Shown here: positions 11,330 to 23,028 of the stretch, one piece after another | Layout of the letters: every line of letters starts with the position of its first letter | How positions within the stretch are numbered: the stretch's first letter is position 1 | Assembly (NCBI GenBank): GCA_028023455.1 | Contig: JAQFVV010001004.1 | Span: forward strand, 62,001 to 126,000 | Length of the DNA: 64,000 nt | From: Epiperipatus broadwayi | Taxonomy: Eukaryota > Onychophora > Udeonychophora > Euonychophora > Peripatidae | Reading direction: 5' to 3' | Translations under genes and position numbers: made by a program | Notes under the pieces: model-generated | Told to the model about the DNA's origin: nothing | The model's database searches: none | The model's input: only the letters and a program-made list of their open reading frames with translations

Positions 11330-12377
11330 TTCAAAAATTTTATCAAAATTACTTTTATTCTTTTTTTTTTTAATTCACTTTTTTCATAAAAGACAACTTC
11401 TGCATTATCAAATAATATTTTATGACCTAAATTCAATTCATACATACATACAAACCTGATTTATGATATCTATTTCTAACTCCACTCATGATTTTTTTTA
11501 ACTATTTCATTAAGAGTTAATTTACTTTGGCCTATATAAATTTTACAACAACTGCATAAATCTTATAAACTAATGCAGGAATACTTTTTTTATTAATAAA
11601 TTGATTGTTTTGAACTATTTAGTAATGAATTTAAATTCAGGCCTTTCTTCCAAACCACTTTCATACAACCTCCCCCCCCCCAAAGAAACTATTCGTATAA
11701 ATCAATTTATTAATAGATGACTTATATGGCAAAGAAATAAACTCTTCTCATTAAGAATTAAATTTTTATTATTATTAAATATAATATTCCTAATAAATTC
11801 ATGATTATATCCTAACTCTATATATTAAGAAGCAAATTGTTTTCTCTGAATATAACTATTAATTTTAAAATTATTAACCCTTCTATTTCCATATGAAAAA
11901 TCCAATAAAGAAAGTTTCTTATAAGTAAAAGATTGATCATTATCTTATCATATTTTTTTTTTGCTGTAAAGAAATTATTACAAAATAAAATATTAACTTT
12001 ATCAACACTTGAATTTAAAAATTTTAAGTTAACAAATTCATATGTACTCCCTTCAATAGTAAATTTAATATTTAAATCAAAAGCATTCAATTTATTTAAA
12101 AAAATCCTTTAATTTAACTTCCTTTATAACAAACAAGCAATAACATATCAAACAAATAATTTTAAAAAAGCAGAATAATAATTTTAACACTACTCTCTAA
12201 AAAATCAATATAGTCATACCACATTAAAGGAGAAATAACATAAGCAATAAGCCATCCCTTTTTAATTTTATAAGACACATCATTACATATAAAATACATG
12301 AAATCCTCTAATAACAATAAAAAATCTAGAATAACTTTAAACATATCTGCAGAAAAATATCCAAATATATATATATT

Positions 12378-12380
<3 letters not shown>
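11330..12380 (-). pseudogene. Penelope-like element RT-endonuclease remnant
   Basis: This is a heavily decayed PLE read right to left. At 12162-12380 the frame carries YKIKKGWLIAYVISPLM followed by YIDFLES, resembling the PLE reverse transcriptase block just before the catalytic aspartates (GxAMGSPLSPxLADIYMDxLE type). At 11818-12090 comes LNIKFTIEGSTYEFVNLKFL, matching the post-catalytic NIKFTxE...NFLDL region. The YxDD segment between them is not recognisable. At 11490-11553 follows CCKIYIGQSKLTLNEI, the YIG start of a GIY-YIG domain, and at 11350-11428 GHKILFDNAEVVFYEK, the later endonuclease block. At least three frameshifts separate these. A TA microsatellite and a Tigger transposon adjoin its 5' side. 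It belongs to a different PLE lineage from the 9.9-kb remnant, judged by sequence. Confidence 0.65.
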
Positions 12381-12417
<37 letters not shown>

Positions 12418-12484
12418 GATATATATATATATATATTTGTATATATATATATATATATATATACAAAATATCCATATATATATA
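12355..12484. repeat. (TA)n microsatellite, partly inverted
   Basis: Long alternating AT tracts are interrupted by ATCCAAATATA and TATATTTGGAT, so the tract is itself an imperfect palindrome. The Tigger element's left TA target copy lies at its right end. Confidence 0.9.
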
Positions 12485-13957
12485 CACCTGGGTCTTATTT
12501 TATGCAGTAGCTAGGTTCCTCAGAAAAGATGCACAAAAGAAATTACACAAAAATAGACTTAACTTATCTTGGAAAATGGGGGATAGGTTCCAAAATTTCC
12601 AAAAATCACATAAAAGCAAAGCAACAAAATTTGCATAAAAAAATAAAGAAATAAAATATGACTAATAAAAAATTTCAAATTTGAAACAAATTGATACTAG
12701 ACAAACTTTTTCTATTATTTTTATTAACTACAGTATTTAATTTTATTCAAAACAATATATATTTATGCATAATTTACATTTGTTCATTCATGTATAGTAT
12801 TTTAATCATTATTTTTATTTGACAATATGCAGTTTCATATTTGTGAACTAGTAAGACATCAAATTCATCCCAAGACAAAATACAACTAGCGCCAACCTCA
12901 TTTTTTTAAATTGCTCTTATAGTACACTCACCCAAACCAAAATATTTACCAATCACTGTTGATCCTTCCCATTTTGCTAAGTCATCTAAAAGTGATTTTT
13001 TTGTTTCCAAAGAAATTCATTTTTTGGGTGTTTTTTCCTCTCCATTAGGGGAAACTAAAAGTTTAAAATAAAAATAAGAAATTAGACTTATCATAATAAA
13101 AAGATACCTACTCACTTGGGGAAAATTTAATTAAAACTAACAATTAAAAATTAAATTTTTATTTTTGTCTTTAATTTTTTAATTTTCTGTTCCATTTAAA
13201 AATCAAATTTCATCATTTCACATCACATCAATTTCAGATCACATTACGTAATTTTTTAAATTGTTAATTACAATTAAAAATCAGATTTTAATTTTTAATT
13301 GTGCCCACTGCTGTTACTCACCTTTTAAAAATAAACTTGCAGATACTAAATGAATTATTGATTTTTTAAAAAAGCAAAAATAGAATGTGATTTAAAATGC
13401 AAAAACAACAACATGCATAGTATAGGCATCTCTAACGTTTGCACAGATTTACATTATAATCTTGTAAAATTTATTACTTGCGGACACTAAATGATTAATT
13501 GATTATGTCCTTTTTTTAAAAAAAAGCAAAAATAGAATGTGATTTAAAATGCAAAAACAATAACATGCATAGTATAGGCATCTATAACATTTGAACATAT
13601 TTACATTATAATCTTGTTAAATTTAATGTTTGTGTATAAAATGGGGAAATCCTGATTTTAAGTGAATTATGAACTTCTTTACTGCATAAAATCTATTACA
13701 GTACCATTATAAAGCGCTGAAAATATTGAAATTATTAGATGGAAGTCGAACTCAGATAATGCACTATTACTTTAAATATGATGTGTGAGTGCACAAAATT
13801 AATATTTAAAGTAATAGCGCATTATTGGAAATCAATTTCTGATATAATAATTTTTATCACATAAAAGAAAACTGCATACAAAGATATTAAGAAGAAACAT
13901 GAATCACATAACTTCAAAATCGCATTAAATAAATTCACATAAAATGATACCCAGGTG
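12485..13957 (-). mobile_element. Tigger/pogo-like DNA transposon, decayed (about 1.47 kb)
   Basis: The ends are inverted: the left begins CACCTGGGTCTTATTTTATG, and the complement of the right end begins CACCTGGGTATCATTTTATG. Both are flanked by TA (12483-12484 and 13958-13959), the duplication expected for the Tc1-mariner superfamily, though the flanks are TA repeats. The terminus pattern resembles Tigger ends. On the minus strand at about 12910-13016 the reading is SLETKKSLLDDLAKWEGS then VIGKYFGLGECTIRAI, a CENP-B/Tigger N-terminal helix-turn-helix that binds transposon ends. The rest of the transposase (DDE domain) is missing or unrecognisable, so this is an internally deleted, inactive copy. 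It contains an internal tandem duplication (13330-13627) and a hairpin (about 13761-13821). Confidence 0.75.
13330..13627. repeat. Internal tandem duplication in the Tigger element
   Basis: Two units of roughly 140-152 bp, sharing TAGAATGTGATTTAAAATGC (13381 and 13533) and CATGCATAGTATAGGCATCT. The spacing differs because of a short insertion in the second copy. Confidence 0.85.
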
Positions 13958-13984
13958 TATATATATATATTATATGTTTAGTTA

Positions 13985-14042
13985 AATTTCACTTGAAAAG
14001 TCTATTTGTTAATAGGTGAAACCATGGTTCTGGAAGAATTTT
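13985..14042 (+). ncRNA. Possible decayed hammerhead, family F
   Basis: The stretch reads TTTCA, then CTTGAAA (degraded core box), a 7-bp-capable helix II GTCTATT-TGTT-AATAGGT, GAAA, palindrome CCATGG, TTC, and TGGAA. Helix I would pair TTTCA with TGGAA. The core box and one extra base at the cleavage site argue against activity. It is the inverted partner of 11168-11228, so the PLE remnant between them would be flanked by inverted terminal repeats. Confidence 0.38.
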
Positions 14043-14907
14043 AGTAAAATTTTGTTTTTTTTTAGCTAATATTGTAATGTTATATAAATTTCTATTTTAT
14101 TCAAATCTTTATATATATATATTGTGATGATCACACATACTGCGATCCCACATATGTACATCTAATATATAGTATAATATTAAATGTGATTTTTATGTAA
14201 ACTAAGTTATAGAAATTGGATAATAAAGTTAGAAAAATAAAATAAATTTATTTTAAGTTAAGTTTTAATTAAAACAAATCAAAATGGTAGCTGAGGAATG
14301 CAAGTAATTAAAAAAATCAATTATGGTAATTAAAGAAAGTGAAGGAAGGTAAGCAACCAAGATCCTTATCTTCCACCTTCCAATGTTAACTTTTTTAGAA
14401 TTTAAAATTAGTAAAGTTTAAGGAATAGTAAAATAAGATCATTGAAGTTGATGATTAAATCTTAAAGGGAAAAGTAAATAAAAAGGGTTAATGATTGTAG
14501 AATTAGCAATCATAAATTTGCGGTTGCAATTATAAATAAAAATAAATAGATTTACAAAAAAAAAAAAAAGATAAAGATCATCTCTTCAAAATACACATGT
14601 GAATGCATGAAATATATATGTATAGGTGTGTAAAATAAAGAGTGTGTAAATAAGAAAATTACTTTATTAAAAAGAAATGGAAGTAAATAAGATAAAATAA
14701 AATAAAAATAAATGGATAAAAAACAAGAAGAAAATTTTATGTATTTAATGAAAGTAAAATAAATGTGTGAAATGTAATTAATGACATTCCAAAAACAATC
14801 AAGAAGATAAGTAAAGGATTGTGGGATAATTAAGTAACAAAATTGTAAAAGAAGTAGTAGATGTTTTAGTTGTTCTTGAGTCTGCTGAGCTGACAGACAG
14901 AGTTTGA
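14043..14907. other. A+T-rich stretch, no gene
   Basis: About 14043-14110 continues the inverted copy of 11095-11165. Beyond that, no coding or element signal is supported. The long minus-strand frame at 14552-14983 is composed of low-complexity and tandem-unit sequence. Confidence 0.55.
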
Positions 14908-15547
14908 GAGCTGTGAACAAAAATGGGTGTACCAAGAAGTTGAAACACCGAGAATGCAGGGCTAGGGGGCCACAAAGGGACACCAGTTAATCCATGCTTG
15001 CCTTGGGTGTAAAGTCATCTTCCCCATGAAGTAGTAGTAGAGATAGTGCCTGCCTGATGGTTCACCTTCCCTGTCCTGGAAGCCTCAAGAATACGATCTA
15101 AGTAAGCTGCAAGAAAGAATCTAGCCAGATCCCAAGAATTCCATCTCTACAAAAGAAGTGGAGTAATCCACAGGATGGATAATAATTCCTTCGTCAACAT
15201 CCAGAAAACCTAGGTAAAGTAACTTTAGAGCTGTGAACAAAAATGGGTGTACCAAGAAGTTGAAACACCGAGAATGCAGAGCTAGGGGGCCATGAAGGGG
15301 CACCAGTTAATCCATGCTTGCCTTGGGTGTAAAGTCATCTTCCCCTTGAAGTAGTAGTAGAGATAGTGCCTACCTGATGGTTCACCTTCCCTGTCCTGGA
15401 AGCCTTGAGAATATGATCTAAGTAAGCTGCAAGAAAGAATCTAGCCGGATCCCAAGAATTCCATCTCTACAAAAGAAGTGGAGTAATCCACAGGATGGAT
15501 AATAATTTCTTCATCAATGTCCAGAAAACCTAGATAAAGTAACTTTA
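14908..15547. repeat. Two tandem 320-bp units of higher G+C
   Basis: Unit 1 (14908-15227) and unit 2 (15228-15547) are nearly identical, differing at only a handful of positions, and are visibly richer in G+C than the flanks. Key words are TGAAACACCGAGAATGCAG, GCTTGCCTTGGGTGTAAAG and GGTTCACCTTCCCTGTCCTG. Neither strand gives a convincing protein. The low divergence implies a recent duplication. It does not match any other repeat in the window, and I do not recognise its origin. Confidence 0.92.
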
Positions 15548-16540
15548 ATATAACATGCATGCACACACTTTCGTAAATGACCACATTAATTAAAAATGCA
15601 ATTGCAAATGTGAATCTGAATGAAAATAATTAGTAGTTTTCTGTACCAAAGAATACGTAAGAAAAGACTATGAACTATAAAATATCTACAGATAAATGTT
15701 TAATGTTAAAGAATTATTATTTTAGGTGAAGGGTTAATTAAATTAAATATAATTTGTGTTATTTTTAATGATTGCTTATTTTATGTTGAAGTATTATATT
15801 TTAATGTTTATGAATGTATTATATTAAACAATTTTTATTTATAAATAGCTCTTTACGTCTCGTCTTTCCTTCTTCACCATACCAATTATAATGATATACC
15901 CATAGGGCTATAAAATACTAATTAGACATTTATTCTAGTAAAAGTACACGTGTCAATATAGTACAGTAATATTAAATCTCGAAAAAAAATTATAAATATT
16001 TCAAGCGCTGGATTATTTTAAATAAATCATTCTTATGAATGAATATCCAGCAGCTGAAGAAGCGTTCTGATCGGGAAAGATAATACTGAAAAATTCCATT
16101 GGTATTCTCAGTATTCGATCAGGAATATAGACTTAATTAATAAGTCTATATTTGCTTCTTTGCTTGATGTGACAGTCATCTCGCCCGTAAAAAAAAAAAA
16201 TGTAAATTAAACATTTACAAACGGTCAAAAAGGTAATTCTGTTACAATATATATATATATATATATTGTTAAAAAAGACATTGTATATGCAAAATTATAT
16301 ATTAGAGAATATATGTATATATATGAGGCTTGAGTATATATTTAATAATATATCTGAGCTAAAATAATATTTTTTTAAATTACTAACCCATATATGGGTG
16401 TAAGTAATAAGTTCTTTACTTAGTTTGTGTATTATTTCCTAAAGACATAACACACAGAAGATTATAAGAAAAAAAAGTTTATTATTTAAATTATAAATAG
16501 CTTTTTTATTTAACCTCTTTCATGTGGAAAATAACTGTGT
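15548..16540. other. A+T-rich non-coding stretch
   Basis: No gene. Contains an imperfect inverted pair GAATATCCAGCAGC.../ATTCGATCAGGAATATAGAC near 16040-16160, GACTTAATTAATAAGTC at 16131, and a (TA)n tract at about 16247-16268. Confidence 0.5.
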
Positions 16541-16936
16541 ACAAAAACATATACAAGATATGCTTAAAATCTGAATAAAGTTCACAATTTTTTCCTAGTG
16601 CATTTTCAACTAAGTTATATTAGTCATAATCATGGCAAAAATTGTAAACTTTATTCAAATTTTAAGCATATATCATATATGTTTTTGCTAATAGTTATTT
16701 TACATATTTCCTTGAGTTATTGCATACAAAAATTTTCAATGTTAATCTCTGTCATGGAACATTTAGCTATGAGATTAATTTCAATATTTATAATTTTTAT
16801 TTTTACTTGAAATTTAATTAATTTCATACTAAACAAACTTTTGTAATCCTGAAGAGCTTTGATAATTGCTCAACAAGCTTTGTGATAAATGCTTAGCAAG
16901 AGAAAGCATTTAAAATATCTCTATAAGAAACCATAC

Positions 16937-16990
16937 CCAAACTCCAGACTAATGGTTGTATGCTTTGGCACTCCTCAGTGAGGTACTAGG
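16937..16990 (-). ncRNA. Hammerhead-like motif, family E
   Basis: Minus strand: ACCTCA, CTGAGGA, helix II GTGC-CAAA-GCAT, ACAAC where GAAAC is expected, then ATTAGTC and TGGAGT. The first core box and the UC cleavage site are kept, but the second core box is damaged. Confidence 0.5.
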
Positions 16991-17150
16991 GTAGTTTCAG
17001 ACACTAGACCTCCAAAAATTTATAAATATTGAAATTAATCTCATAGCTAAAATTTCCATGACAGAGGTTAACATTGAAAATTTTGGTATGCAATAACTCA
17101 AGAAAATGTAATATGTAAAATATATGTAAAATAACTATATGCAAAAACTA

Positions 17151-17210
17151 TTCTAGCACCTCACTGAGGAATGCCAAAGCAAACTATTGGTCTGGAGTTT
17201 AGGTGTGGTT
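17151..17210 (+). ncRNA. Hammerhead-like motif, family E
   Basis: CACCTCA, CTGAGGA (17163-17169), helix II ATGC-CAAA-GCA, then AAAC with the G12 position lost, TATTGGTC (site after C17192) and TGGAGT. Helix I pairs with one mismatch. Similar to family C in the first half but different in helix II. Confidence 0.55.
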
Positions 17211-17295
17211 TCTGATAAAGATATTTTAAATGCTTTCTCTTGCTAAGTATTTATCATAAAGCTTGTTGAGCAAATAGCAAAGCCCTTGGTTTATA

Positions 17296-17999
17296 TTTTA
17301 CAAGATTAAAAAAGAAGTAGGGTCTTGTGATATACGACTCTATTTTTTATTCTGTAATCCTGGTTCTCTTATTTAATATGTGTTTGTTCAAATATTAAAA
17401 CAATATTTAATTTTAGATACAAACTGAATTTCAGTGTACCATTTATTTATATTGCTTTAACAATTGAATAAATAAAGGCATGTTTATCTATGAAGGGAAA
17501 TTTGGTGTAATCATAATTTATGAAATTTTACTTTCTGGAACTGATGTAAACATAATACAATGACTATTATTTCTATGTACTCATATTAAATATTTATCAA
17601 GAAAAATTTACAGCATTAAACTACTAAGAGATTCACTCTCCTATCCATAAATGTATTTGATTTTAGAAAAGAAAGATAAATATTAATAACAAAAAATGTA
17701 TGTGATTTAATATTAAAAAAATATTTATCAAATCATTATGTTCAGTAACCTAAGATGTAATATTTCACATAAGATGCATAGTTTTCTTACTTTGCTTTAA
17801 CCATATTATTGGTTACATTTTTTCTATTATAAATAACTCAATTATTTATTTGATTATGAATTTAGATAATATCATCTATTTAAAGATGTCACTTATGAAG
17901 GATATTTCATCATCTAACTTCATGCTAATAGTATGTGGGTAGAATTGCAATGATTTTCAATAGCTATGCCATGATATGATTTTTAGATGACAAAACTCA
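17296..17999. other. A+T-rich non-coding stretch
   Basis: No gene, element end or inverted repeat recognised. Confidence 0.55.
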
Positions 18000-18475
18000 G
18001 GCTCATTTGCATTATAAGTTATATATAATCCAAACCTATCCTGTTATATATACATATAATATTTGAAACATTCTATAACTATATTATTCCAGCCATATTC
18101 CTTTTCTAAATAAAGAAAGCTCAAATTTTAGCACTACACTAAAAAGAAAATTATCTTCAATGTCATGTGCTTCAATATAATGTATATTAAAACTCAAGTT
18201 AATTTAAATGAGAAGTATTTGTTCATTTGCAATGTAAGATCTTTGCTTTCTTAGTTTGTCACTTGGCATTTAAATTAGCATAACTTTTAATATATATTAG
18301 ATCATTGCATATAACATTGAAGAGAATTTTCTTTTCAGTGTAGTGCTAAAGTTTGAGATTTCTTTATTTAAAAGAGGTGTGGCTGACATAATATAGTTAT
18401 GAGGCATTTTAAATATTTTATACTATGTTCAGATAGTGGATCTACATCATTCACCATTTATAATGCAGATGAAAT
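18000..18475. repeat. Foldback repeat with about 130-190 bp arms
   Basis: About 18060-18195 and 18285-18410 are inverted copies (shared TTTTAGCACTACACT / AGTGTAGTGCTAAAG, AAGAAAATT, and CTATATTAT). Weaker pairing extends to CATTTGCATTATAA near 18007 and its complement near 18460. There is no protein and no hammerhead that I can see. It could be a MITE or another terminal-repeat dimer. Confidence 0.75.
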
Positions 18476-20766
18476 GACTTTTTATCTTTCACCACCAACT
18501 ATATATTATGCCAGGGATATGAAAGCCATGAATCCAAACACATAATATTAATAGAAATATAAGAGCAGATAGTATTCCTCAAAATTGATACTCTTATTCT
18601 AAATGCTAAAATGGGCGGCCTTAGTCATAAGCCCAATGTATTTTATAATCACATAAATAATCAAATATCTATTATATCAAATTGATTTTATAAGTTCTCT
18701 GGATTGAGTGAGTGATATAAATGTAACACCAAGTAAATGTAGTCATGATAAAATGCATTTAGCGAAAAGGAATGGGAAAACCACCACTTTCTGTAGTTTC
18801 ATAAAGTTATAATGAATTTTTTTTATAGAATCATATCACATATACACATCCTAAATAAAAATTAAGATCGTGCATCTTTATTTACTCATAATTACAACTC
18901 TTCTTCCTCTAATAAATAAAATCAAATACATTTAGTAGTGTGATTCTTCAAACATATGTCTTAATTATTTGGTACGTTAACTTCCATTTGCAAATTAGAA
19001 ATAATTATTATCTTATTTATGTTCCTCCAGGATTTAATAAATATAAATGTATAAATAATCTTGATCTAAGCCATTCTCAGTTTATCAATCTCTTTTTACA
19101 GTATTAAAGAAACAAACTGTATTTAAAATTAAATGTGTTTTTAATGCTTAAATAGTCAGAATTAAGAAAAACACTCATAACAAAAGCAGACATTAAGTTA
19201 AAACGAGAAACCATGCTTAAATACTTTTTAAAAGTAACTTTTTAATAATCAATTAATTTAATTGTTCAAGTAGAACAGAAGAAAAATATTAATTTGGCCA
19301 AGACACTTTATTTTTTATCTTGAAATAAATAGATAAAATAAAAAACCTGTGGATAAACACACGCACACATCTATATATATATATCATTAATATTAATAAG
19401 ATTAATTTTATTATATTCAAATCTCAAACACATTTATATTCTAATGTCTAATTTTTGTAAATACATTTTTATAAGGAAAATATAGAAAGCATTAATATAT
19501 CAATGGTATTTCCTCTTGTTCACTTTATTATTGTTGTAGCAATAATACAAGTATTCTTATAACTACAAATACAAATCATATATTTATTTTATAAAAATAT
19601 AATATAATTTTTTTTTCTCATAGTAGCACTAAAGTTTTTGGTATCATTTGTTAATCAATCACTGACTTCTTAAATTATATATTGGGTTCCAAATATTTTA
19701 AAGCAGACACATGCCATTGAAATATTTTTGTTCAAATAAGTGCATATTTATACCTTTCTTGTTGCGATTAAGATTGAATTGTTATTTAATTACTTCATTT
19801 GAAAACTCTTTTGTGTTTTAACTATTCTGTTATTCTTAATGTAAATCTTTTGTATTATATCATTTTTTATTTTATTGTATATTGAACTTGATTTTTAATT
19901 GGAAGTATTGGCACAATTTTGTTTTTGTTAAATCAAAGCAGGAGCAAGTTTAGTATGTTTTGTTACTATTTAATTTCTTTGAAAATTTACAATGAAGTTT
20001 AGCACCCAATTATGTACTTAATCGCTAAATGTTTAGTCTCTTTTAAAAGTATGTTGGTTTAAAAAGAAAACTTATTTTGACACATATAATAATTTATCGA
20101 GATATTTTATGGGATTTATTTTATCTAACAAAAATGCTAGATATTATTATGACTCATAAATTGATAGTAATCAGATTTAAAAATGATTTGAAATAAGTGT
20201 TACTCCAAATCTTTATATTTTTTCAAACCATTTTTAGACCTATTTTTATATTGAGGAAAAAATTGTATGCCCCTCCCCCTCTTCTTCAAGGTCAATAATT
20301 TTACTTATTAATTACAATTTCTTTTACTTCATCCATTACATGTGCAATCATTGAAAGATTTTATTGTTGTACATTAAATGGAATAAAATAAAAAAATATT
20401 GAAACTTTTTTCTTTTTAGAATAATTTATTTTTACATGATCTATTAATAAAAAACAAGAAAGGATAATATAGAAATTATTTCATTTTATAGTTTTTTAAA
20501 ATATTCGTAAATTATAAAATGGTTGACTCACTTTATGTATAAGTACACACTAACCCTTTATTTCCTATGTAACTCACACCCATCATTAATATACATACCA
20601 TTAATAGCTAGAGATTAAATCTGGATTATAGTTTTAAGAAAAAAAAATAATAATTATTAATATTTAGTCAAACAATTATTAGTCGACTATAATAAAATAT
20701 TGGTATAATTTTGTATATTTGCATCCATAACTTTTATCTTTTCTTGAAAATATATTTGTATTTATT
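18476..20766. other. A+T-rich non-coding stretch
   Basis: No gene. Holds poly-T tracts, ACACACGCACACATC (about 19356) and a short C-rich patch CCCCTCCCCCTCTTCTTC (about 20270). Nothing else is supported. Confidence 0.55.
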
Positions 20767-20946
20767 ATATATATATATATAATTAATCAAAACAATACAA
20801 TAATTAATACAGTAAAAAATATTTTAAAAACAAATATATACCACAATTTTTTTTTGAAAGTACTTCTATTAAATTGTGGTATATATTTGTTTTTAAAATA
20901 TTTTTATTGTATTAATTATTGTATTGTTTTGATTAATTATATATAT
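20767..20946. repeat. Near-perfect hairpin, arms about 78 bp
   Basis: The left arm (20767-20850) and right arm (20870-20946) are almost exactly complementary around a loop of about 20 nt. Shared blocks are AATTAATCAAAACAATACAA with its complement, and ACAAATATATACCACAATTT with its complement. A single base differs in AATACAGTAAA versus AATACAATAAA. No coding content. It may be a young foldback element. Confidence 0.92.
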
Positions 20947-22299
20947 TTTATTATAATTGGAATACAGATATTGATTAATATATATATATATAAGCAATAG
21001 TAACTTAATCTGAATTCATCCTGTTACATTGACTCACAAAAATTTTAAAAAAACTACAGAATATATCTTTCGCTGATATCTGCATAAATTCATCTATCTA
21101 TTCTGGATTAACTTTTCTTTCATTAATGTTTATGTTTGAATGCAATCCTTAATTTTTGTGGCAAACTTATAACCTTCTAATAGCATAGATTCTGACTAAT
21201 TTTTGAAAAGACATCATATTCTTCCTGAAAATACCAATATTTCTTTCTACGGAGAAATTAAGTCATATTTTTTTTTTTGCCAAAAGATGATTGGATTACT
21301 AAAAAATGGTGTAATGTGCTGACTCCATTTGTGATTTATTTTTTGCTTTATCTTTATATATATATATATCACAAATAGTTATGATATATACTATATTGGC
21401 ATACATCTTTGACCAGTAGAATAAATCATGTGCTTTTTGATACAGTTTTCTAGGATCATAATTTCATACAAATAATATATTTAATCAGTTTCTTTTTCAA
21501 AATATAGTTGCAACCAATATTCTGTCATTATTATCAAGCTCATTCTCATTTACATTAGCATAAGAATATCATTCTTTGTTTGATATACAACTTTATTATG
21601 ACAAATTGCCTTATACAATTAATGACAGACTAAGAATTTATTTTTTATATAAAATTGAATGGTTATAGCAAAAATATATTGTTTATTGTTACAGGATCAC
21701 TATCAATAGAATATTTGGCTAATTTTAAGATAATAGCAATCTATACATTTTGTATAGTTAATTATTTCTGACACTAGATTAGAGTCCAGTATATCAAGTA
21801 AGATTATCTAATTCAGAACATTATTGCATGTTATAATTATGGGCTTGTAAAAATAATCTGTAATGGATAAGTTGTTTGTTGTGGCATAGCTAATATTTAA
21901 ATAACTATAGGTTATTATGATCAGATATATCAATTACTTCAACATCTCAGGCTATTATATATACTTTATTATCCAATAATTCTGAAAAAATTTCCCTTTC
22001 AGTTTTTAAAAGCCTTTTCTTTTGCATAACTTTTATTATTCTTTTAAAAATATTCTTAATTTCTTTACCATTTAATTTGGATGTCAACTGATATCAGCTT
22101 TAGATTGCACACATTCATGTTTAATACTTTTTTAATACTTTCATGCTTAACATAATCTAACTGAGATCTCTTCTAATCATTTTATTATTTTATGTAAAAA
22201 TGTTTCATTTTAGATATTTCCCCAATTTCATTTAAATATTTCTATTTACTCGTCATATATATCTGTTAAATTAATTTTCTTTTTAAACAAAACTAATAT
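20947..22299. other. A+T-rich non-coding stretch
   Basis: No gene or element recognised; a short (TA)n near 21357. Confidence 0.55.
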
Positions 22300-22355
22300 A
22301 GAATGCTAAATTTTATATATAGAGCTCACAAAAAAAACTCTTAACAAGCTTTGTA

Positions 22356-22420
22356 GAATACTTCCAACCTCAGACCATTTTCTGCTACTGACATCCTCAG
22401 TGAATTGCTAGGATATTCAA
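22356..22420 (-). ncRNA. Hammerhead motif, family C copy 1 (core intact)
   Basis: Minus strand: CTGAGGA, helix II TGT-CAGTA-GCA, GAAA, ATGGTC and TGAGGT. The catalytic bases are kept; helix I is weakened (AATTCA against TGAGGT). Confidence 0.68.
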
Positions 22421-22740
22421 TCATTAGATTAAAAATACCAGGATAAACCTAGCATTTTATCTAATGTATAACAATTAAGTAGAAACTCTGAAATTTTCAG
22501 ACATCCATGTGTCTTCCAATCCAGCTATCTAACTTAAATAACCATATGGGGCTGAACTAAGTTCAGATCACCATATATTAATAGCTTTAGCAATATAAAA
22601 TTGCCAAAGTGATCATAGCAAAAAATAAAATTACAAAAAAATCCAAGTCAGATATCACATAACTTAATTTAATAATCTTGTGTTTACAAATGTTATATAT
22701 AGAGCAAAAACAAACTCTTAACAAGATTTGTAGAATATCT

Positions 22741-22800
22741 CCAACCTCAGACCAGTTTCTACTACTGGCATCCTTAGTGAGGTGCTACGATATTCAAGCA
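22741..22800 (-). ncRNA. Hammerhead motif, family C copy 2 (G5 mutated)
   Basis: Minus strand: ACCTCA, CTAAGGA (G5 to A), helix II TGC-CAGTA-GTA, GAAA, CTGGTC, TGAGGT. Helix I ACCTCA/TGAGGT pairs perfectly over 6 bp. Likely inactive because G5 is invariant. Confidence 0.7.
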
Positions 22801-22996
22801 TTATATTAAAAATACCAGGGTAAGTCCAGCACTTTATCTAATGGATAAATATAAAGTAGAATATCTAAAATTTTCAGACATCCATATGTCTTCCAATCCA
22901 GCTATAACTTAAATAGCCATATGGAACTGAACTAAGTTCAGATACACCATATATTAATAGCTTTAGCAATATAAAAAATCACCAAAGCCATCATAG

Positions 22997-23028
22997 CAGA
23001 AACTGATCTGAGATTGGAGGTATTCTAC
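22997..23028 (+). ncRNA. Downstream half of a family C hammerhead
   Basis: Only GCAGAAACTGATCTGAGATT remains, joined to reverse-monomer sequence at the centre of the array. The first core box is missing, so this cannot fold as a hammerhead by itself. Confidence 0.65.

Larger units (their letters stand above)
16541..17295. mobile_element. Nested inverted repeats carrying family E hammerhead-like motifs
   Basis: Three inverted pairs are nested. About 16548-16600 pairs with 16628-16690 (shared ATGCTTAAAAT and GAATAAAGTT). About 16690-16800 pairs with 17025-17145 (TCATAGCTAA, ATTTTCAATGTTAA). About 16850-16990 pairs with 17155-17295 (GCTCAACAAGCTTTGTGATAAA, CACTCCTCAGTGAGG). The outermost pair is a head-to-head terminal-repeat dimer like families A-C. 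No protein is encoded. Confidence 0.75.

Noticed and set aside
12298-12510. 70-residue plus-strand frame rich in YI repeats
   Set aside because: Translation of the (TA)n tract between the PLE and the Tigger element.
14552-15303. Minus-strand frames sharing LHSRCFNFLVHPFLFTALK
   Set aside because: The shared peptide results from the 320-bp tandem duplication. No start context, codon bias or domain supports a gene.
14123-16246. Possible 2.1-kb solo LTR (TGTGATGA ... TCTGTTACA)
   Set aside because: The ends have TG..CA form, but the flanks are TA microsatellite, so any duplication is uninformative. I found no primer-binding site, polypurine tract or second LTR.
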